Of a DNA stretch of 53,152 bases, positions 32,600-41,509 are shown in pieces. The number at the start of each line of letters is the position of its first letter. The first letter of the stretch is position 1. A program made the translations under genes and the position numbers. The notes under the pieces were generated by a model. That model was not told the origin of the DNA, made no database searches, and was given only the letters and a program-made list of their open reading frames with translations. This DNA is from Clostridia bacterium (GTDB taxonomy: Bacteria; Bacillota; Clostridia; Lachnospirales; Lachnospiraceae), in the NCBI GenBank assembly GCA_910575625.1, contig CAJTFD010000020.1, forward strand, positions 1-53,152, given 5' to 3'.

Positions 32600-35146
32600 T
32601 TACAAAATCATTTCTTTCAACTCTTCTATTTCGTTTTTGTATTTTTTACAATCAATATTTTCAATTAATTCCCTTGCATTCAAATCAACCAGCATACCAT
32701 CCTCAAACGTTAAAAAATCTATATAATCATCTTTTATCATCATTGACAAATGGCGTGGAAGTCCAATATTTTGCAGTTCTATGATTATATCGTCAGTTGT
32801 TCCATATTCCACATATTCTGCCCAATTTGCACCTGCATTTTGTTTACCTACTTTTTCAGAAACAATCAAATAATAATTCAAAAAATAATTTTTGATTTTA
32901 AACCTGAGAACATTATCAATATCTGAAATCAAATTATTTATTATAAGATTAATTTGATTTCGATCATTAGGATTAAATATTACCATCTCATTTCTATCCC
33001 AGATTTCGCCTTTCCTTTTGTAATAATTAATAATATAAATAATCATCATATTTAGTGGTGTAGACTTCATCCATGAATACATTAAAACCGCAAAATATTG
33101 TAACCTTGTTCTTTGTTTAACCATCGGGTTTCTTCCCTTAGATTCTTCTTCACCCCAATTATAATAATCATACATCTTTTCCAATACTTCCAGACAAGTT
33201 TGAGTTGTGATTTCATTTGGGAATGCGCTCTCTGATTCTTTTATTTTTTCCCATACCTTATTTTGATATATAACTTTTATATTTGAACACTGCTCTAAAA
33301 TATATAATGGAATGTGATTCTCTTTTTCCATTCGCTCTAATAATTTTTTCCCATCTGCATTTTTTCTCAAAAAATTACTCATTAAAATGGAATCTGTTTT
33401 TGATGCTTGATGAGAGAAAACAATATTAGCATAATGATCCCATACTTCTTTTTCTGTTTGACTGTAATTAGCTCTGGTAAAATCTTTATTTCTCAAAGAA
33501 TAATCTAAATTTGTATAAAAATTTTTCTGACCGTTAATCACCAAAGGTTTAACAGCCTCTATCTTCTTATTCCTTACAACTTCTAAATCTTTGTTTGGAT
33601 TATCCCATCTATTCTTTTTATCTTCTATTCGTACACAAATAATATTTCCACTCAATTCTTTACTCAATCTACCGGCTCTGCCTGCCAAATTCCAAAAATC
33701 AACATCCGAAAATTTAGAATTTCCGATAGCATTACTAAAAATAAAAATATTCTTTGCAGGAAGATTCACACCCTCTAAAAGTGTAGATGTACAAAACATA
33801 TAGTCAATTACTTTTTCTTCAAATAATCTTTCGATTCTTTCCCGTATACGTTGTGGTAATCTTCCAAAATGGAATGCAACTCCTTTTTTTAAACAATCAA
33901 TTAAAAAATAATCTTTATGTATATATGATTTTATCAATTCAATAAGTGAATCAATCCTTGCATCATTTTGTTCAGGCAAACCCTTAGAAAACTTCAAAGC
34001 AAAATCAATCGTATCCGCTACTGTATTGCAATATACAATATTTTTACAGTTTTTTCCCAATTTCCGAAGAAGTTTCCCTACATAGTCTTGTTCTTTCTTC
34101 CCCAAGTCTTGAAAAATAATGTCTTCTCCTGTCTCCGTAAACATCCTGCCTTTTCCCTCAACATAGTCTATAAAAAATCTGTTTTGAGCAACCGGAGATT
34201 CCTTAATAATCATTTGTTCATCTATACTCTTTTCAAATAATTGTAAAAAGACATGTGCATTCGGAATATTAGGCGATGCAAAATACAATTTAATACTTTT
34301 TCTCTCCGCCAAAAGAATGGCATGATAATACAAAGGTGATCTTGAATCTTTTTCAGCAATTATTTTATGTGCCTCATCGACAAACATATAATTGATTACA
34401 GGATTTTCCTTTTCACCTAAATATGAAATTAATCGCTCTGGAGTAAAAACAAATACATATTTTAACATCCTATTTCTATAAATCATAGGAACTACCGGAT
34501 GTGCCAACACCTTATAATTTTTATTTGTGATAGTTTTCTTTAATCGTGCTGTGACCTGATTGATAAGGGCTCTCGTAGGTACTAAAATCACAATATTATC
34601 TATCCCATGTCTTTCAGTAATAATATATTGAATAAAAGCATCCATTATAAAAGATTTACCAAAAGAAGTTGGCCCCGAAAAACTATAATGATTACTATCT
34701 TTCATCGCTTCAAAGAGCTTGTACTGCGGATCTGTAAATACCAAATCATTGAAAGGCACTTTTTGATAAGTCTTTTTTATTTGCTTTTCCAATGCTGTCT
34801 CAATCGTGTCTACTATTTCAGAATTTCCAACTGCAATACTTAAAGACGCGAAATTCCCTAATTTCGTTAAAATTGAATTGGCATAATACTGAAACTGCAC
34901 ATTGTCTTTATATACGTCATATAATAAGCTAACAATTTTATATGCTTTATTTCTTCCGTCTGCTTTATCACTTCTCGATAAAATATCTGCAAATCGTAAC
35001 ACATCATCAAATTCTTTTTCAGTCAATAAAATATCATCTTTTTGGTATAAGAATATATGTGCATACTTGTATTCCAGTTTTCGTGTTAGTTCATCCAAAT
35101 ACGGATCGTTCAATGCCCGGCGAACCATAGCCTCCAACCATTTCAT
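32600..35146 (-). CDS. hamB: Hachiman defence helicase HamB
   Basis: An 848-residue superfamily 2, Ski2-like helicase. Walker A GPTSFGKS is at 158-165, PTRALINQ at 190-197, DEAH box 257-260, TLLEGVNLP at 455-463 and LAGRAGR at 487-493. The C-terminal 300 residues are helical and unique. In Hachiman, HamB senses damaged or non-standard DNA and releases the nuclease HamA. It starts 4 nt inside the end of hamA (ATGA overlap), so the pair is translationally coupled. It is strongly AT-rich compared with the prophage, a sign of transfer. Confidence 0.9.
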   Translation of the reverse strand: MKWLEAMVRRALNDPYLDELTRKLEYKYAHIFLYQKDDILLTEKEFDDVLRFADILSRSDKADGRNKAYKIVSLLYDVYKDNVQFQYYANSILTKLGNFASLSIAVGNSEIVDTIETALEKQIKKTYQKVPFNDLVFTDPQYKLFEAMKDSNHYSFSGPTSFGKSFIMDAFIQYIITERHGIDNIVILVPTRALINQVTARLKKTITNKNYKVLAHPVVPMIYRNRMLKYVFVFTPERLISYLGEKENPVINYMFVDEAHKIIAEKDSRSPLYYHAILLAERKSIKLYFASPNIPNAHVFLQLFEKSIDEQMIIKESPVAQNRFFIDYVEGKGRMFTETGEDIIFQDLGKKEQDYVGKLLRKLGKNCKNIVYCNTVADTIDFALKFSKGLPEQNDARIDSLIELIKSYIHKDYFLIDCLKKGVAFHFGRLPQRIRERIERLFEEKVIDYMFCTSTLLEGVNLPAKNIFIFSNAIGNSKFSDVDFWNLAGRAGRLSKELSGNIICVRIEDKKNRWDNPNKDLEVVRNKKIEAVKPLVINGQKNFYTNLDYSLRNKDFTRANYSQTEKEVWDHYANIVFSHQASKTDSILMSNFLRKNADGKKLLERMEKENHIPLYILEQCSNIKVIYQNKVWEKIKESESAFPNEITTQTCLEVLEKMYDYYNWGEEESKGRNPMVKQRTRLQYFAVLMYSWMKSTPLNMMIIYIINYYKRKGEIWDRNEMVIFNPNDRNQINLIINNLISDIDNVLRFKIKNYFLNYYLIVSEKVGKQNAGANWAEYVEYGTTDDIIIELQNIGLPRHLSMMIKDDYIDFLTFEDGMLVDLNARELIENIDCKKYKNEIEELKEMIL

Positions 35147-36051
35147 TGTGTAATGGCCTCCATTATCCTCTGTCTCTTTGAATTTATGTCAGTAAATGGC
35201 AAAACATATATGTAGAAATTATGACCTTGTAGCTTATTATCAATAATTTTCTGTTGTATACTCACAAGGTACTTACTAACCTCAATATCTACTCTCGATT
35301 TTATTAATTTCCTAAAATCTGATGTTGGCATTTCCTTTTCCTCATCGCTTATATCTATTTGGAAGCCAATAAAAATACCAAAGGCATCATCGACATCAAA
35401 ATTTCTGTTCTTGGTAGGGTAAATTAAACTTTCTAAGAACTCTCTTTCTTCATCTGAAAAAGATTCCTTAAATAAGTTATCACTAATCAAACTTTTTTCA
35501 TAACCTATTCCACTCTTCGCATTTCCTTTATCGTTTATACCATTTTTAAAATTATTTATAGATATGAACGCATCTCTTATAGCAGCATCTATTTTTTGGT
35601 AGGTTTTTGACTCTCCAAATATTAATTGATAATTCCCATCAGATAATTTCAGGAAATGTACACCATCAGCTCCATTTACATAGTGGCTTGTTGATGTTTT
35701 CAGTTCCAATTTTGTAAGTATTTTGGGAGCTCCTAAATGTGTTTCTAAAAAGCAAAATAAAAGCAGCTCTCCCAATTCTCCATTATTTCTTGTATACTCA
35801 ACAAATTTTTCTCTTGCTTTTTTAGAAAGAGTTGCTGGTCTGTTTCTATATTTCTCTTTTACCTGCCTTGATATCGAGTAATCAATGACTGGATCAAGCA
35901 GCATTTCTATCAACAAATCATAATCAAACTCATTAGAATTAATCTTCAATACAAAAAGGTTCAATTTATTCTTTTTATACTTGTCCAAATCCTTTGACCA
36001 CAGCAAATCGAATGATCCCAAGAAATCTGACTCCTTTAAACTTATTTCCAT
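35143..36051 (-). CDS. hamA: Hachiman defence nuclease HamA (DUF1837)
   Basis: A 302-residue DUF1837 protein. GELGELLLFCFLETH (91-105) is followed by the PD-(D/E)xK core: ELKTSTSHYVNGADGVHFLK with Asp129, then LIFGESKTYQKID with Glu147 and Lys149. HamA is the effector that degrades DNA once HamB signals infection, killing or arresting the cell. It starts at ATG 36051 behind AAAGGAG. A terminator just upstream separates it from the partition genes, so it has its own promoter, which I could not place with confidence. Confidence 0.9.
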   Translation of the reverse strand: MEISLKESDFLGSFDLLWSKDLDKYKKNKLNLFVLKINSNEFDYDLLIEMLLDPVIDYSISRQVKEKYRNRPATLSKKAREKFVEYTRNNGELGELLLFCFLETHLGAPKILTKLELKTSTSHYVNGADGVHFLKLSDGNYQLIFGESKTYQKIDAAIRDAFISINNFKNGINDKGNAKSGIGYEKSLISDNLFKESFSDEEREFLESLIYPTKNRNFDVDDAFGIFIGFQIDISDEEKEMPTSDFRKLIKSRVDIEVSKYLVSIQQKIIDNKLQGHNFYIYVLPFTDINSKRQRIMEAITQ

Positions 36052-36118
36052 AATTCATTCTCCTTTGTACCAAAGCAATTTACTATATTTTACCACACTA
36101 TTTCTCATTTTACTATCC

Positions 36119-36156
36119 AAAAGAGCCGATTGGGAATCAACATTCCTAACCGGCTC
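36119..36156 (-). terminator. intrinsic terminator upstream of hamA
   Basis: On the minus strand GAGCCGGTTAGGAAT and GATTCCCAATCGGCTC pair closely and are followed by TTTT. It ends the parA-parB transcript. Confidence 0.8.
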
Positions 36157-36179
36157 CTTGCTTCATCAACATAATACTT

Positions 36180-36455
36180 CTAAATCCGCTTCCGCCCATT
36201 CATCTGGAACACATCATGCCCCATAATGCTCCGTACCGCCTGCCCCAGACTCCTGGCCCTCCCATGCTGATGGTACGGCTGGGAAGCCCTGTGCTTATGG
36301 AAAATAATACACTCCCCCTCCCCCGGATACTCCGGATTATGGATATACCAGATATGCCCCGTATTCTTCGACTGGAGCGTCACATCATATTCCTCCGCCA
36401 GAATAATGTTAAAATAAGACCTATCCAGCCGCCCGATTTCTTCCGCCCGGAACAT
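36180..36455 (-). CDS. hypothetical protein after parB
   Basis: A 91-residue basic protein (MFRAEEIGRLDRSYFNIILA; HIWYIHNPEYPGEGECIIFH; QHGRARSLGQAVRSIMGHD). It overlaps the end of parB by 35 nt and is probably co-expressed with it. Similar small genes accompany ParAB in Clostridia mobile elements. Function unknown. Confidence 0.6.
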   Translation of the reverse strand: MFRAEEIGRLDRSYFNIILAEEYDVTLQSKNTGHIWYIHNPEYPGEGECIIFHKHRASQPYHQHGRARSLGQAVRSIMGHDVFQMNGRKRI

Positions 36456-37422
36456 CAGACACTCCCCCTTTCCCGAACCACGCCGCCAGCGCGTCCTCCA
36501 CGATACTCGCCACCTCCCCAGGCTTCACCCCGCCAAAATACCTCTCATACACCTCCGCCGACAGCCTCACACTCCTTCCGGCGGCCGCTTTCTTCCCTTT
36601 TCCACCATCCAGCGCCCCCAGCACAGCCTCTTCCGTCACATTCCCCGCCATGCCCCTGACGCACTTCGCCGTCTTCGCATCCAGCTTAATCTTCCCTGTA
36701 TCCGCCAGCCCGGACACCACCTCCTGCTCCTTCTCCGACAGATAAGACAAGTCCACTGCCGCCACCAAAGGCAGCGTCCCCTCGTCCAGCCGCCCCTTCA
36801 AAGGCTCCTCCAGCTTCTGCACCCGCATGTACCTGGCAATATTCCTCCCGGTCATCCCATACTCTTCCCCAATGGCATCCCGGCTCTTCAACCTGTGGAC
36901 ATCATGTCCACAAGTCCCCGCCGTGTCCTGCCCATTCAGCCTTGCGATCTCCTCCAAAATATCATTCCGCCGCCCCTGGCTGCTGACCTTCTCATACCGC
37001 TCCGCCAGCACCGCCGCCTTCTCACTGGGCAGAAGCTCCGCAAATCCCCTCTGTATCACATTGGTCTCAATCACATACACATAAGCGTCCTCTTCCGTCA
37101 GATCCGTCTTCACAATGGCCGGAATCTCCGTCAAGCCTGCCAGCCTCCCCGCCACCTGCCGGTTATGCCCCGCAAGCATCTCATACCCGTCCCCCTCCTG
37201 CCACACAATCACCGGATTCAGAACCCCATGCTCCTTAATGCTCTCCACCATATCCTCCAGACGCTCCCCCTCATACAGCCGGAAAGGATGTTTCCGGAAC
37301 GGGCGGATACTGTCAATAGGCAGCATCCTGATCCCGTTCTCCGGAGCGGAAACCTCTTCCGCCCCCGCCAGAAGATCCACAGCGTCATTAAAAATCTTCC
37401 TCTTCGTCCCATTAGCCTTCAT
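36421..37422 (-). CDS. parB: ParB-like partition protein
   Basis: A protein of about 333 residues. The N-terminal ParB/Srx domain has MLPIDSIRPFRKHPFRLYEG, EHGVLNPVIVWQ and the nucleotide-binding EMLAGHNRQVAGRLAG. A ParB HTH follows (SRDAIGEEYGMTGRNIARYM). The C-terminus carries a small charged domain. It binds a centromere and loads ParA-driven partition, helping maintain a circular or excised element. ATG 37422 overlaps the end of parA by 11 nt. Confidence 0.9.
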   Translation of the reverse strand: MKANGTKRKIFNDAVDLLAGAEEVSAPENGIRMLPIDSIRPFRKHPFRLYEGERLEDMVESIKEHGVLNPVIVWQEGDGYEMLAGHNRQVAGRLAGLTEIPAIVKTDLTEEDAYVYVIETNVIQRGFAELLPSEKAAVLAERYEKVSSQGRRNDILEEIARLNGQDTAGTCGHDVHRLKSRDAIGEEYGMTGRNIARYMRVQKLEEPLKGRLDEGTLPLVAAVDLSYLSEKEQEVVSGLADTGKIKLDAKTAKCVRGMAGNVTEEAVLGALDGGKGKKAAAGRSVRLSAEVYERYFGGVKPGEVASIVEDALAAWFGKGGVSDVPGGRNRAAG

Positions 37423-38197
37423 ACAAAACCAGCTCCTTTGCAAATTTTTTATAAGCCATCCCCGCGCTCGCCTTCGGGCTGTACTCCGCCACCGGCAAAC
37501 TGTAATAAATGCTCTCCCCCACTTTCACCGTATTTGGAATCTTCGTTTCAAACACCCGTATCTGCTCCTGGAAACTCTCTGTCACTTCCTCCGTCAGAAC
37601 CCTGCACAGCTTCGTCCTGGACTCGCACATGGTCATCAGGATGCCTGCAATCCCCAGCCCCGGATTGATCCGCTTCCTAATCTTCACCACCGTCCGCAAA
37701 AAATCCTGCATCCCCATCATAGCCAGAAGCTGGGGGTTCACCGTGATAATGACCTCATCGGCAGCTGCCAACGCATTTATTGTCAGAGTCCCAAGGGACG
37801 GACAGGTATCAATCAGGATATAATCATACTTCTCTCGCAGCGGCTCCAGAATCCCGGACAGCATCTTCTCCGCCCCCATCTCCAGCCGCAGCTTCGCATC
37901 CACCACCGACAGATAAATAGACGATGGGATGAAGTCCACCCCTTCCTTCGTCCGTATGTACTTCTTCGGGGACGGCAGCTTCATATCCTCAATCTGCGCC
38001 ATCATCAGATGCCCGATAGTATCATCCAGCACTCCCGTTCCTTCCACGCCGAAGCACGTTGTCAGATTCGCCTGGCTGTCAAAATCCACAGCCAGAACCC
38101 TCTTCCCCATTTTCCGCAGGCAGTACGCCAGATTGAACGTAGTTGTCGTCTTCGCCGTACCCCCTTTTTGTGAACCGATCATATAAATCTTACCCAT
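37412..38197 (-). CDS. parA: ParA family partition ATPase
   Basis: A 261-residue Walker-type ParA without the N-terminal HTH extension (Soj-like). It has the deviant Walker A IGSQKGGTAKTTTTFNLAYC, VLAVDFDSQANLTTCFG (A') and YILIDTCPSLGTLTINALAA (Walker B region). Its C-terminus FAKELVLYEG encodes across the parB start. It follows a SymE-like gene by 3 nt. Confidence 0.95.
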   Translation of the reverse strand: MGKIYMIGSQKGGTAKTTTTFNLAYCLRKMGKRVLAVDFDSQANLTTCFGVEGTGVLDDTIGHLMMAQIEDMKLPSPKKYIRTKEGVDFIPSSIYLSVVDAKLRLEMGAEKMLSGILEPLREKYDYILIDTCPSLGTLTINALAAADEVIITVNPQLLAMMGMQDFLRTVVKIRKRINPGLGIAGILMTMCESRTKLCRVLTEEVTESFQEQIRVFETKIPNTVKVGESIYYSLPVAEYSPKASAGMAYKKFAKELVLYEG

Positions 38198-38200
38198 ATA

Positions 38201-38443
38201 TCAAAACCTCACTTTCCTCTCTGCCACCATGCTCAACTGCTGTTCCTCAAACACATCTATGTAATCCACCGACTCCCTCGGCTCAATTACCAGCTTCCCT
38301 TCCTCACACCGAACCGTCAGGAGCGTCCCCGCCCCAAAGCCCAATTCTTCCAGCCAAAGCCCCTTCAACATAATTGTAGGCGTCGGCTTATAATTACGCC
38401 CGCTCTGCTCATACACCTTAATCTTCCGAACATCCTTCTTCAT
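38201..38443 (-). CDS. SymE-like small protein upstream of parA
   Basis: An 80-residue protein. RKIKVYEQSGRNYKPTPTIM and LKGLWLEELGFGAGTLLTVR match the SymE/AbrB-fold domain. It is the first gene of the parA-parB operon and ends 3 nt before parA. The position suggests either a toxin tied to element maintenance or an AbrB-like transcription factor for the operon. It is a distant relative of the protein at 16839-17072. Confidence 0.72.
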   Translation of the reverse strand: MKKDVRKIKVYEQSGRNYKPTPTIMLKGLWLEELGFGAGTLLTVRCEEGKLVIEPRESVDYIDVFEEQQLSMVAERKVRF

Positions 38444-38963
38444 CTATATCCCGCCCTTTCCACCGGCCCGCAGACCGGACTATCCATTGTTTCTCCGTCA
38501 CTGAACTAACCCTGGGATTTTACAGAGACCGCCCCAGGCGTAACAGCCCGTGCCTCTCCCTGCAAAACAGAACTATTTGTTTCCGAACGAAACGATATGC
38601 CATCTACAAAAATCAAAAACTCCGCTACACAAAAACTTCAAAACCATCACAACAATATGGGCGCTGTAAGTTCCCCGGCTTTCCGTAAATAAATCTCATT
38701 TGTTCCCATGGTACAGAAACACAGGTTTAACCCTCCCATGGCGCCCGGTTCACATTAAACCCAGCCGAAACCTGTCAACCAATATTACAACGCCCCCGTT
38801 GCAACCCGTCAGCATTTATAAGGACTTCGGACCTTCAAATCCATCACCAGAGGATGGTATGGTTGCTTTAATCGCTATCAGACTTTCATACTGCTGGCCA
38901 GCAATATATGTACGGCTCCCAGACGGAAACCAGAAATGCGGTGATTCCGTTCGCCCTTTTAAG
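38444..38963. other. 520-nt region upstream of the parAB operon
   Basis: No gene is firmly supported. It should contain the parAB promoter and perhaps parS; GTTTC-CGAAC-GAAAC at 38579-38593 is a small dyad. A minus-strand frame stopping at 38816 reads WFPSGSRTYIAGQQYESLIA, which looks protein-like but lacks an ATG and may be a relic. A plus-strand frame at 38700-39002 is unlikely. Confidence 0.4.
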
Positions 38964-38969
38964 GGCAAA

Positions 38970-39029
38970 AAAATAAGGGGACAAGTTAGTGCAACCCCTT
39001 GATTTTACTGGGTTCCTCTAACTTGTCCC
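38970..39029 (-). terminator. long inverted repeat / terminator after KTR gene
   Basis: GGGACAAGTTAG (38978-38989) pairs perfectly with CTAACTTGTCCC (39018-39029). On the minus strand it is followed by TTATTTTTTT. It lies 3 nt after the KTR gene stop. Confidence 0.75.
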
Positions 39030-39031
39030 TA

Positions 39032-39226
39032 TTATAACACGGTCATCTGCGTCTTTGCGTCTGGCTCTTTTATAACGGACATATTCATTTGTTGGACATT
39101 TATAAGAGTTTCCTGCCTGCACTTCGGACAATATAAAGGGAAATTTTCAAGTATCGTATCTTCACGCAATTTTAATCTCGTCTTGTTTCCACATACGGGA
39201 CACAATAACCATTTTTCCTGCTTCAT
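39032..39226 (-). CDS. cysteine-rich KTR domain protein
   Basis: 64 residues. LLCPVCGNKTRLKLREDTIL and FPLYCPKCRQETLINVQ give two CxxC pairs with the KTR motif, matching the small KTR-domain proteins carried by Firmicute conjugative elements. It overlaps the MFS gene end by 4 nt and shares its operon. Zinc binding is likely; role unknown. Confidence 0.85.
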   Translation of the reverse strand: MKQEKWLLCPVCGNKTRLKLREDTILENFPLYCPKCRQETLINVQQMNMSVIKEPDAKTQMTVL

Positions 39227-40476
39227 GCTGATACCTCCTGTTGTTCTTTTTCCATATTCTTAAAAAAACCCATTGCAGATAGTCCGACAGCACATACAAT
39301 TATGCCAGTTGGAATGAAACATAAATAAATCGCATCGCTAAAACTATCAAACAGAAAACCGTACACCATTTGTCCTATGGGCTGAACACATAATGTAATT
39401 GTAGATGTGTAAGCCATTACTTTTCCGATTAAATGATTAGGCGTTCTCTGCTGTATAAGGGAAACCGCAAAAACCGAAAAAATACTGATTGCAATCTGCA
39501 TACCACAAAGCGAAACAATGGTGACAGCATATTTTATAATGGGTCTGACTGGGCAAAGAAAAGCAATCCCAACAGGAATAATAAAAACACCCATAGAAGC
39601 AAGCAGGATAGATAACCTATGTATCTTCAGTTTTCCTGTAAGAAGTCCTGCAGCAACACTTCCTAAAATTGTAGCAACTGCCAATGCACTCTCCGCCGCC
39701 CCATAATACTGTGCATTCAAACCAAGGACAGTACGCACAATATAAGGCAGACCGACTATGGTGATACCCATCACAAAAAATCTTGAAAATGCGGTCAAAA
39801 GCAACATCTTTGATATGCTTGTCTGTTCTTTTGCTATGTACTGCATACTCGATAAGAAATCCTGCTTCACAACCGACAACACACCTCCTATTCCCTCTGA
39901 ACGCTGATAATTCAGTTTTATGAAACATTCAAATAAGGCTGTAATAAAGAAACATCCGACGCTTGCATACATGACAGGCTTCAAACCTAACATCGCATAC
40001 AGCACACCGCCTAACATCGGAGCGACTAAATAGGACAAAGAAGCTACTTGATTTACAACAGCATTTCCTTTCATAATATTTTCACCTTGTAACATCGTTG
40101 GAATACACGCCTGAACAGTTGGCGTTTCAAACGCACCCAGAACAGAAAGTATGATAAGCAGCGTACTGATTACGGCAAGTGCATTACTTTCAGATAAAAA
40201 TAATGCAGCACACAAAACGGATATGCCCGTTAATGCGTCTAATGCCACCATAATATTCCGTCTGTTAGCTCTGTCTGCAAGAATGCCGCCCAAAGGTGAC
40301 AAAATAATGGTCGGGATTGTTGCGGCAGACAAAATCCCTGCAAATATGGCGGCTGAACCAGTCACTTCCAGTACATACATAGACAAGGCAAGTTTCAATA
40401 TAAAATTGCCAAATAAAGAGGTTAGCTGCCCCAAAATAAGAAGCATAAAGTTCTTAGTGAATAATTTTTGTGTCAT
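39223..40476 (-). CDS. MFS multidrug efflux transporter (copy 2)
   Basis: A 417-residue, 12-helix transporter strongly similar over its whole length to the one at 29289-30542 (for example shared SAAxFAGILSxATIPTI and GGILADRA/N-RRNIMVALD). It overlaps the TetR stop by 4 nt and the KTR start by 4 nt. Its codon use is more AT-rich than copy 1, so the copies diverged before coming together here. Confidence 0.9.
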   Translation of the reverse strand: MTQKLFTKNFMLLILGQLTSLFGNFILKLALSMYVLEVTGSAAIFAGILSAATIPTIILSPLGGILADRANRRNIMVALDALTGISVLCAALFLSESNALAVISTLLIILSVLGAFETPTVQACIPTMLQGENIMKGNAVVNQVASLSYLVAPMLGGVLYAMLGLKPVMYASVGCFFITALFECFIKLNYQRSEGIGGVLSVVKQDFLSSMQYIAKEQTSISKMLLLTAFSRFFVMGITIVGLPYIVRTVLGLNAQYYGAAESALAVATILGSVAAGLLTGKLKIHRLSILLASMGVFIIPVGIAFLCPVRPIIKYAVTIVSLCGMQIAISIFSVFAVSLIQQRTPNHLIGKVMAYTSTITLCVQPIGQMVYGFLFDSFSDAIYLCFIPTGIIVCAVGLSAMGFFKNMEKEQQEVSA

Positions 40477-41183
40477 GGCTCATTTCCTCCCTTTTCCTTG
40501 ATTTTGCCTGCATTTTCTGGCATAGAGGTATGCCCGCAGGGTGTTTCTGAAATATCATTGATAAATTTTTCTGTGAATGACACGATTTCATCGTCAAAAA
40601 GCGGCAGTCCCATATGGTCTAATACTTTCATTACGAAGTGGTATTTATGATGCAATTCCTCCTCTGTTGCAGGAAATACCGACGGCATAAGCCAGAAGTT
40701 AATAAGCGGTAAAAGCTCGGAAAGCTCTTTTGCATATTCTGTCTTGATAGAGCCGTCTTTTTGCCCCTCCTCCAACAATTCCAACCATAACGGAGTCAGA
40801 ACACGTCTGTTTTCTTTTATTGCTGTGGCTAAAATATGTGGGTCTTTTAGAATTGGGATTGCCTGCCTGTTCAAATGATTACGCTCTGTGTCGGATTGAT
40901 TCAACACAAGTAATGACTTGATTTTCTGTAAACCATTTAAGTCTTTCCGTTCCTTGACTGCATCAAAAGGGTTATTCTCAAAAAACATCTGATTTCCCAA
41001 TGTATGCATAACATCCTCTTTGCTTTGAAAACAACGGTAAAACATTCCCTTTGCCCCTCCTGCCATTTCCATAATATCGGAAATAGAAGTTTCCTCATAT
41101 CCTTTAGAACTAAACAGTTCCTGTGCAGCATTTAGGATTTCCTTTTTCCATTCATCTGGCGTTTTCTTTACAGGTCTAGCCAA
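40473..41183 (-). CDS. TetR-family repressor (copy 2)
   Basis: A 236-residue paralogue of the regulator at 30546-31199, with the same HTH (EILNAAQELFSSKGYEETSI) and ligand domain. It starts at TTG 41183 after AGGAGG. It is 19 residues longer: the C-terminus ISETPCGHTSMPENAGKIKE is encoded by a sequence repeated at 45000-45023, so the gene end looks recombined. It probably represses its own cassette through the palindrome at 41205. Confidence 0.9.
   Translation of the reverse strand: MARPVKKTPDEWKKEILNAAQELFSSKGYEETSISDIMEMAGGAKGMFYRCFQSKEDVMHTLGNQMFFENNPFDAVKERKDLNGLQKIKSLLVLNQSDTERNHLNRQAIPILKDPHILATAIKENRRVLTPLWLELLEEGQKDGSIKTEYAKELSELLPLINFWLMPSVFPATEEELHHKYHFVMKVLDHMGLPLFDDEIVSFTEKFINDISETPCGHTSMPENAGKIKEKGGNEP
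40519..40542. repeat. 24-bp repeat, copy 1 (hairpin core)
   Basis: The sequence containing AGAGGTATGCCCGCAGGG is identical to 45000-45023, with similar bases upstream of both. It sits in the 3' end of the second TetR gene. Confidence 0.75.
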
Positions 41184-41204
41184 TTTTCAATGCACCTCCT
41201 TTGT

Positions 41205-41235
41205 AATAGTTATTGACTTGCGGTCAATAACTATT
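41205..41235. promoter_or_regulatory. TetR operator 2 (31-bp palindrome)
   Basis: Arms AATAGTTATTGAC and GTCAATAACTATT surround five bases. The outer 13 bp of each arm are identical to the operator at 31217-31247. Confidence 0.88.
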
Positions 41236-41261
41236 CTACTACTATCCAAAAGTTTTTGCAA
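41233..41261 (-). promoter_or_regulatory. promoter of TetR-MFS cassette 2
   Basis: On the minus strand TTGCAA (41261-41256), 17 nt and TAGAAT (41238-41233) have the same geometry relative to the operator as cassette 1. Confidence 0.75.
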
Positions 41262-41509
41262 TAGCGAAAAAAATACGATTCACCATTTCTCTTACCAAAA
41301 TTCCACGTCATAAATCATCCACGGAACTCTGAGATAATATTGTCATACCATGATTCAAACTCTTACAGATAATCCATCTTCTGATTTATACCGCAGATTC
41401 TCATATATAGCATTTTTAGTTCCTGTTTATAGAGATTCTATCTCGTTTAATGAGAACTTCTATCTCTGTAAAATGGAACATATTAAACTTTAGAACAGGC
41501 GGTGGACAT
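41262..41509. other. intergenic between TetR cassette and XRE gene
   Basis: AT-rich divergent region without a gene. It includes TTCTATCTC twice (41436-41444 and 41458-41466), 22 bp apart, just before the XRE start; likely an autoregulatory site. Confidence 0.5.

Noticed and set aside
38700..39002. A 100-residue plus-strand gene
   Set aside because: No ribosome site, low-complexity start, and the opposite strand reads more like protein.
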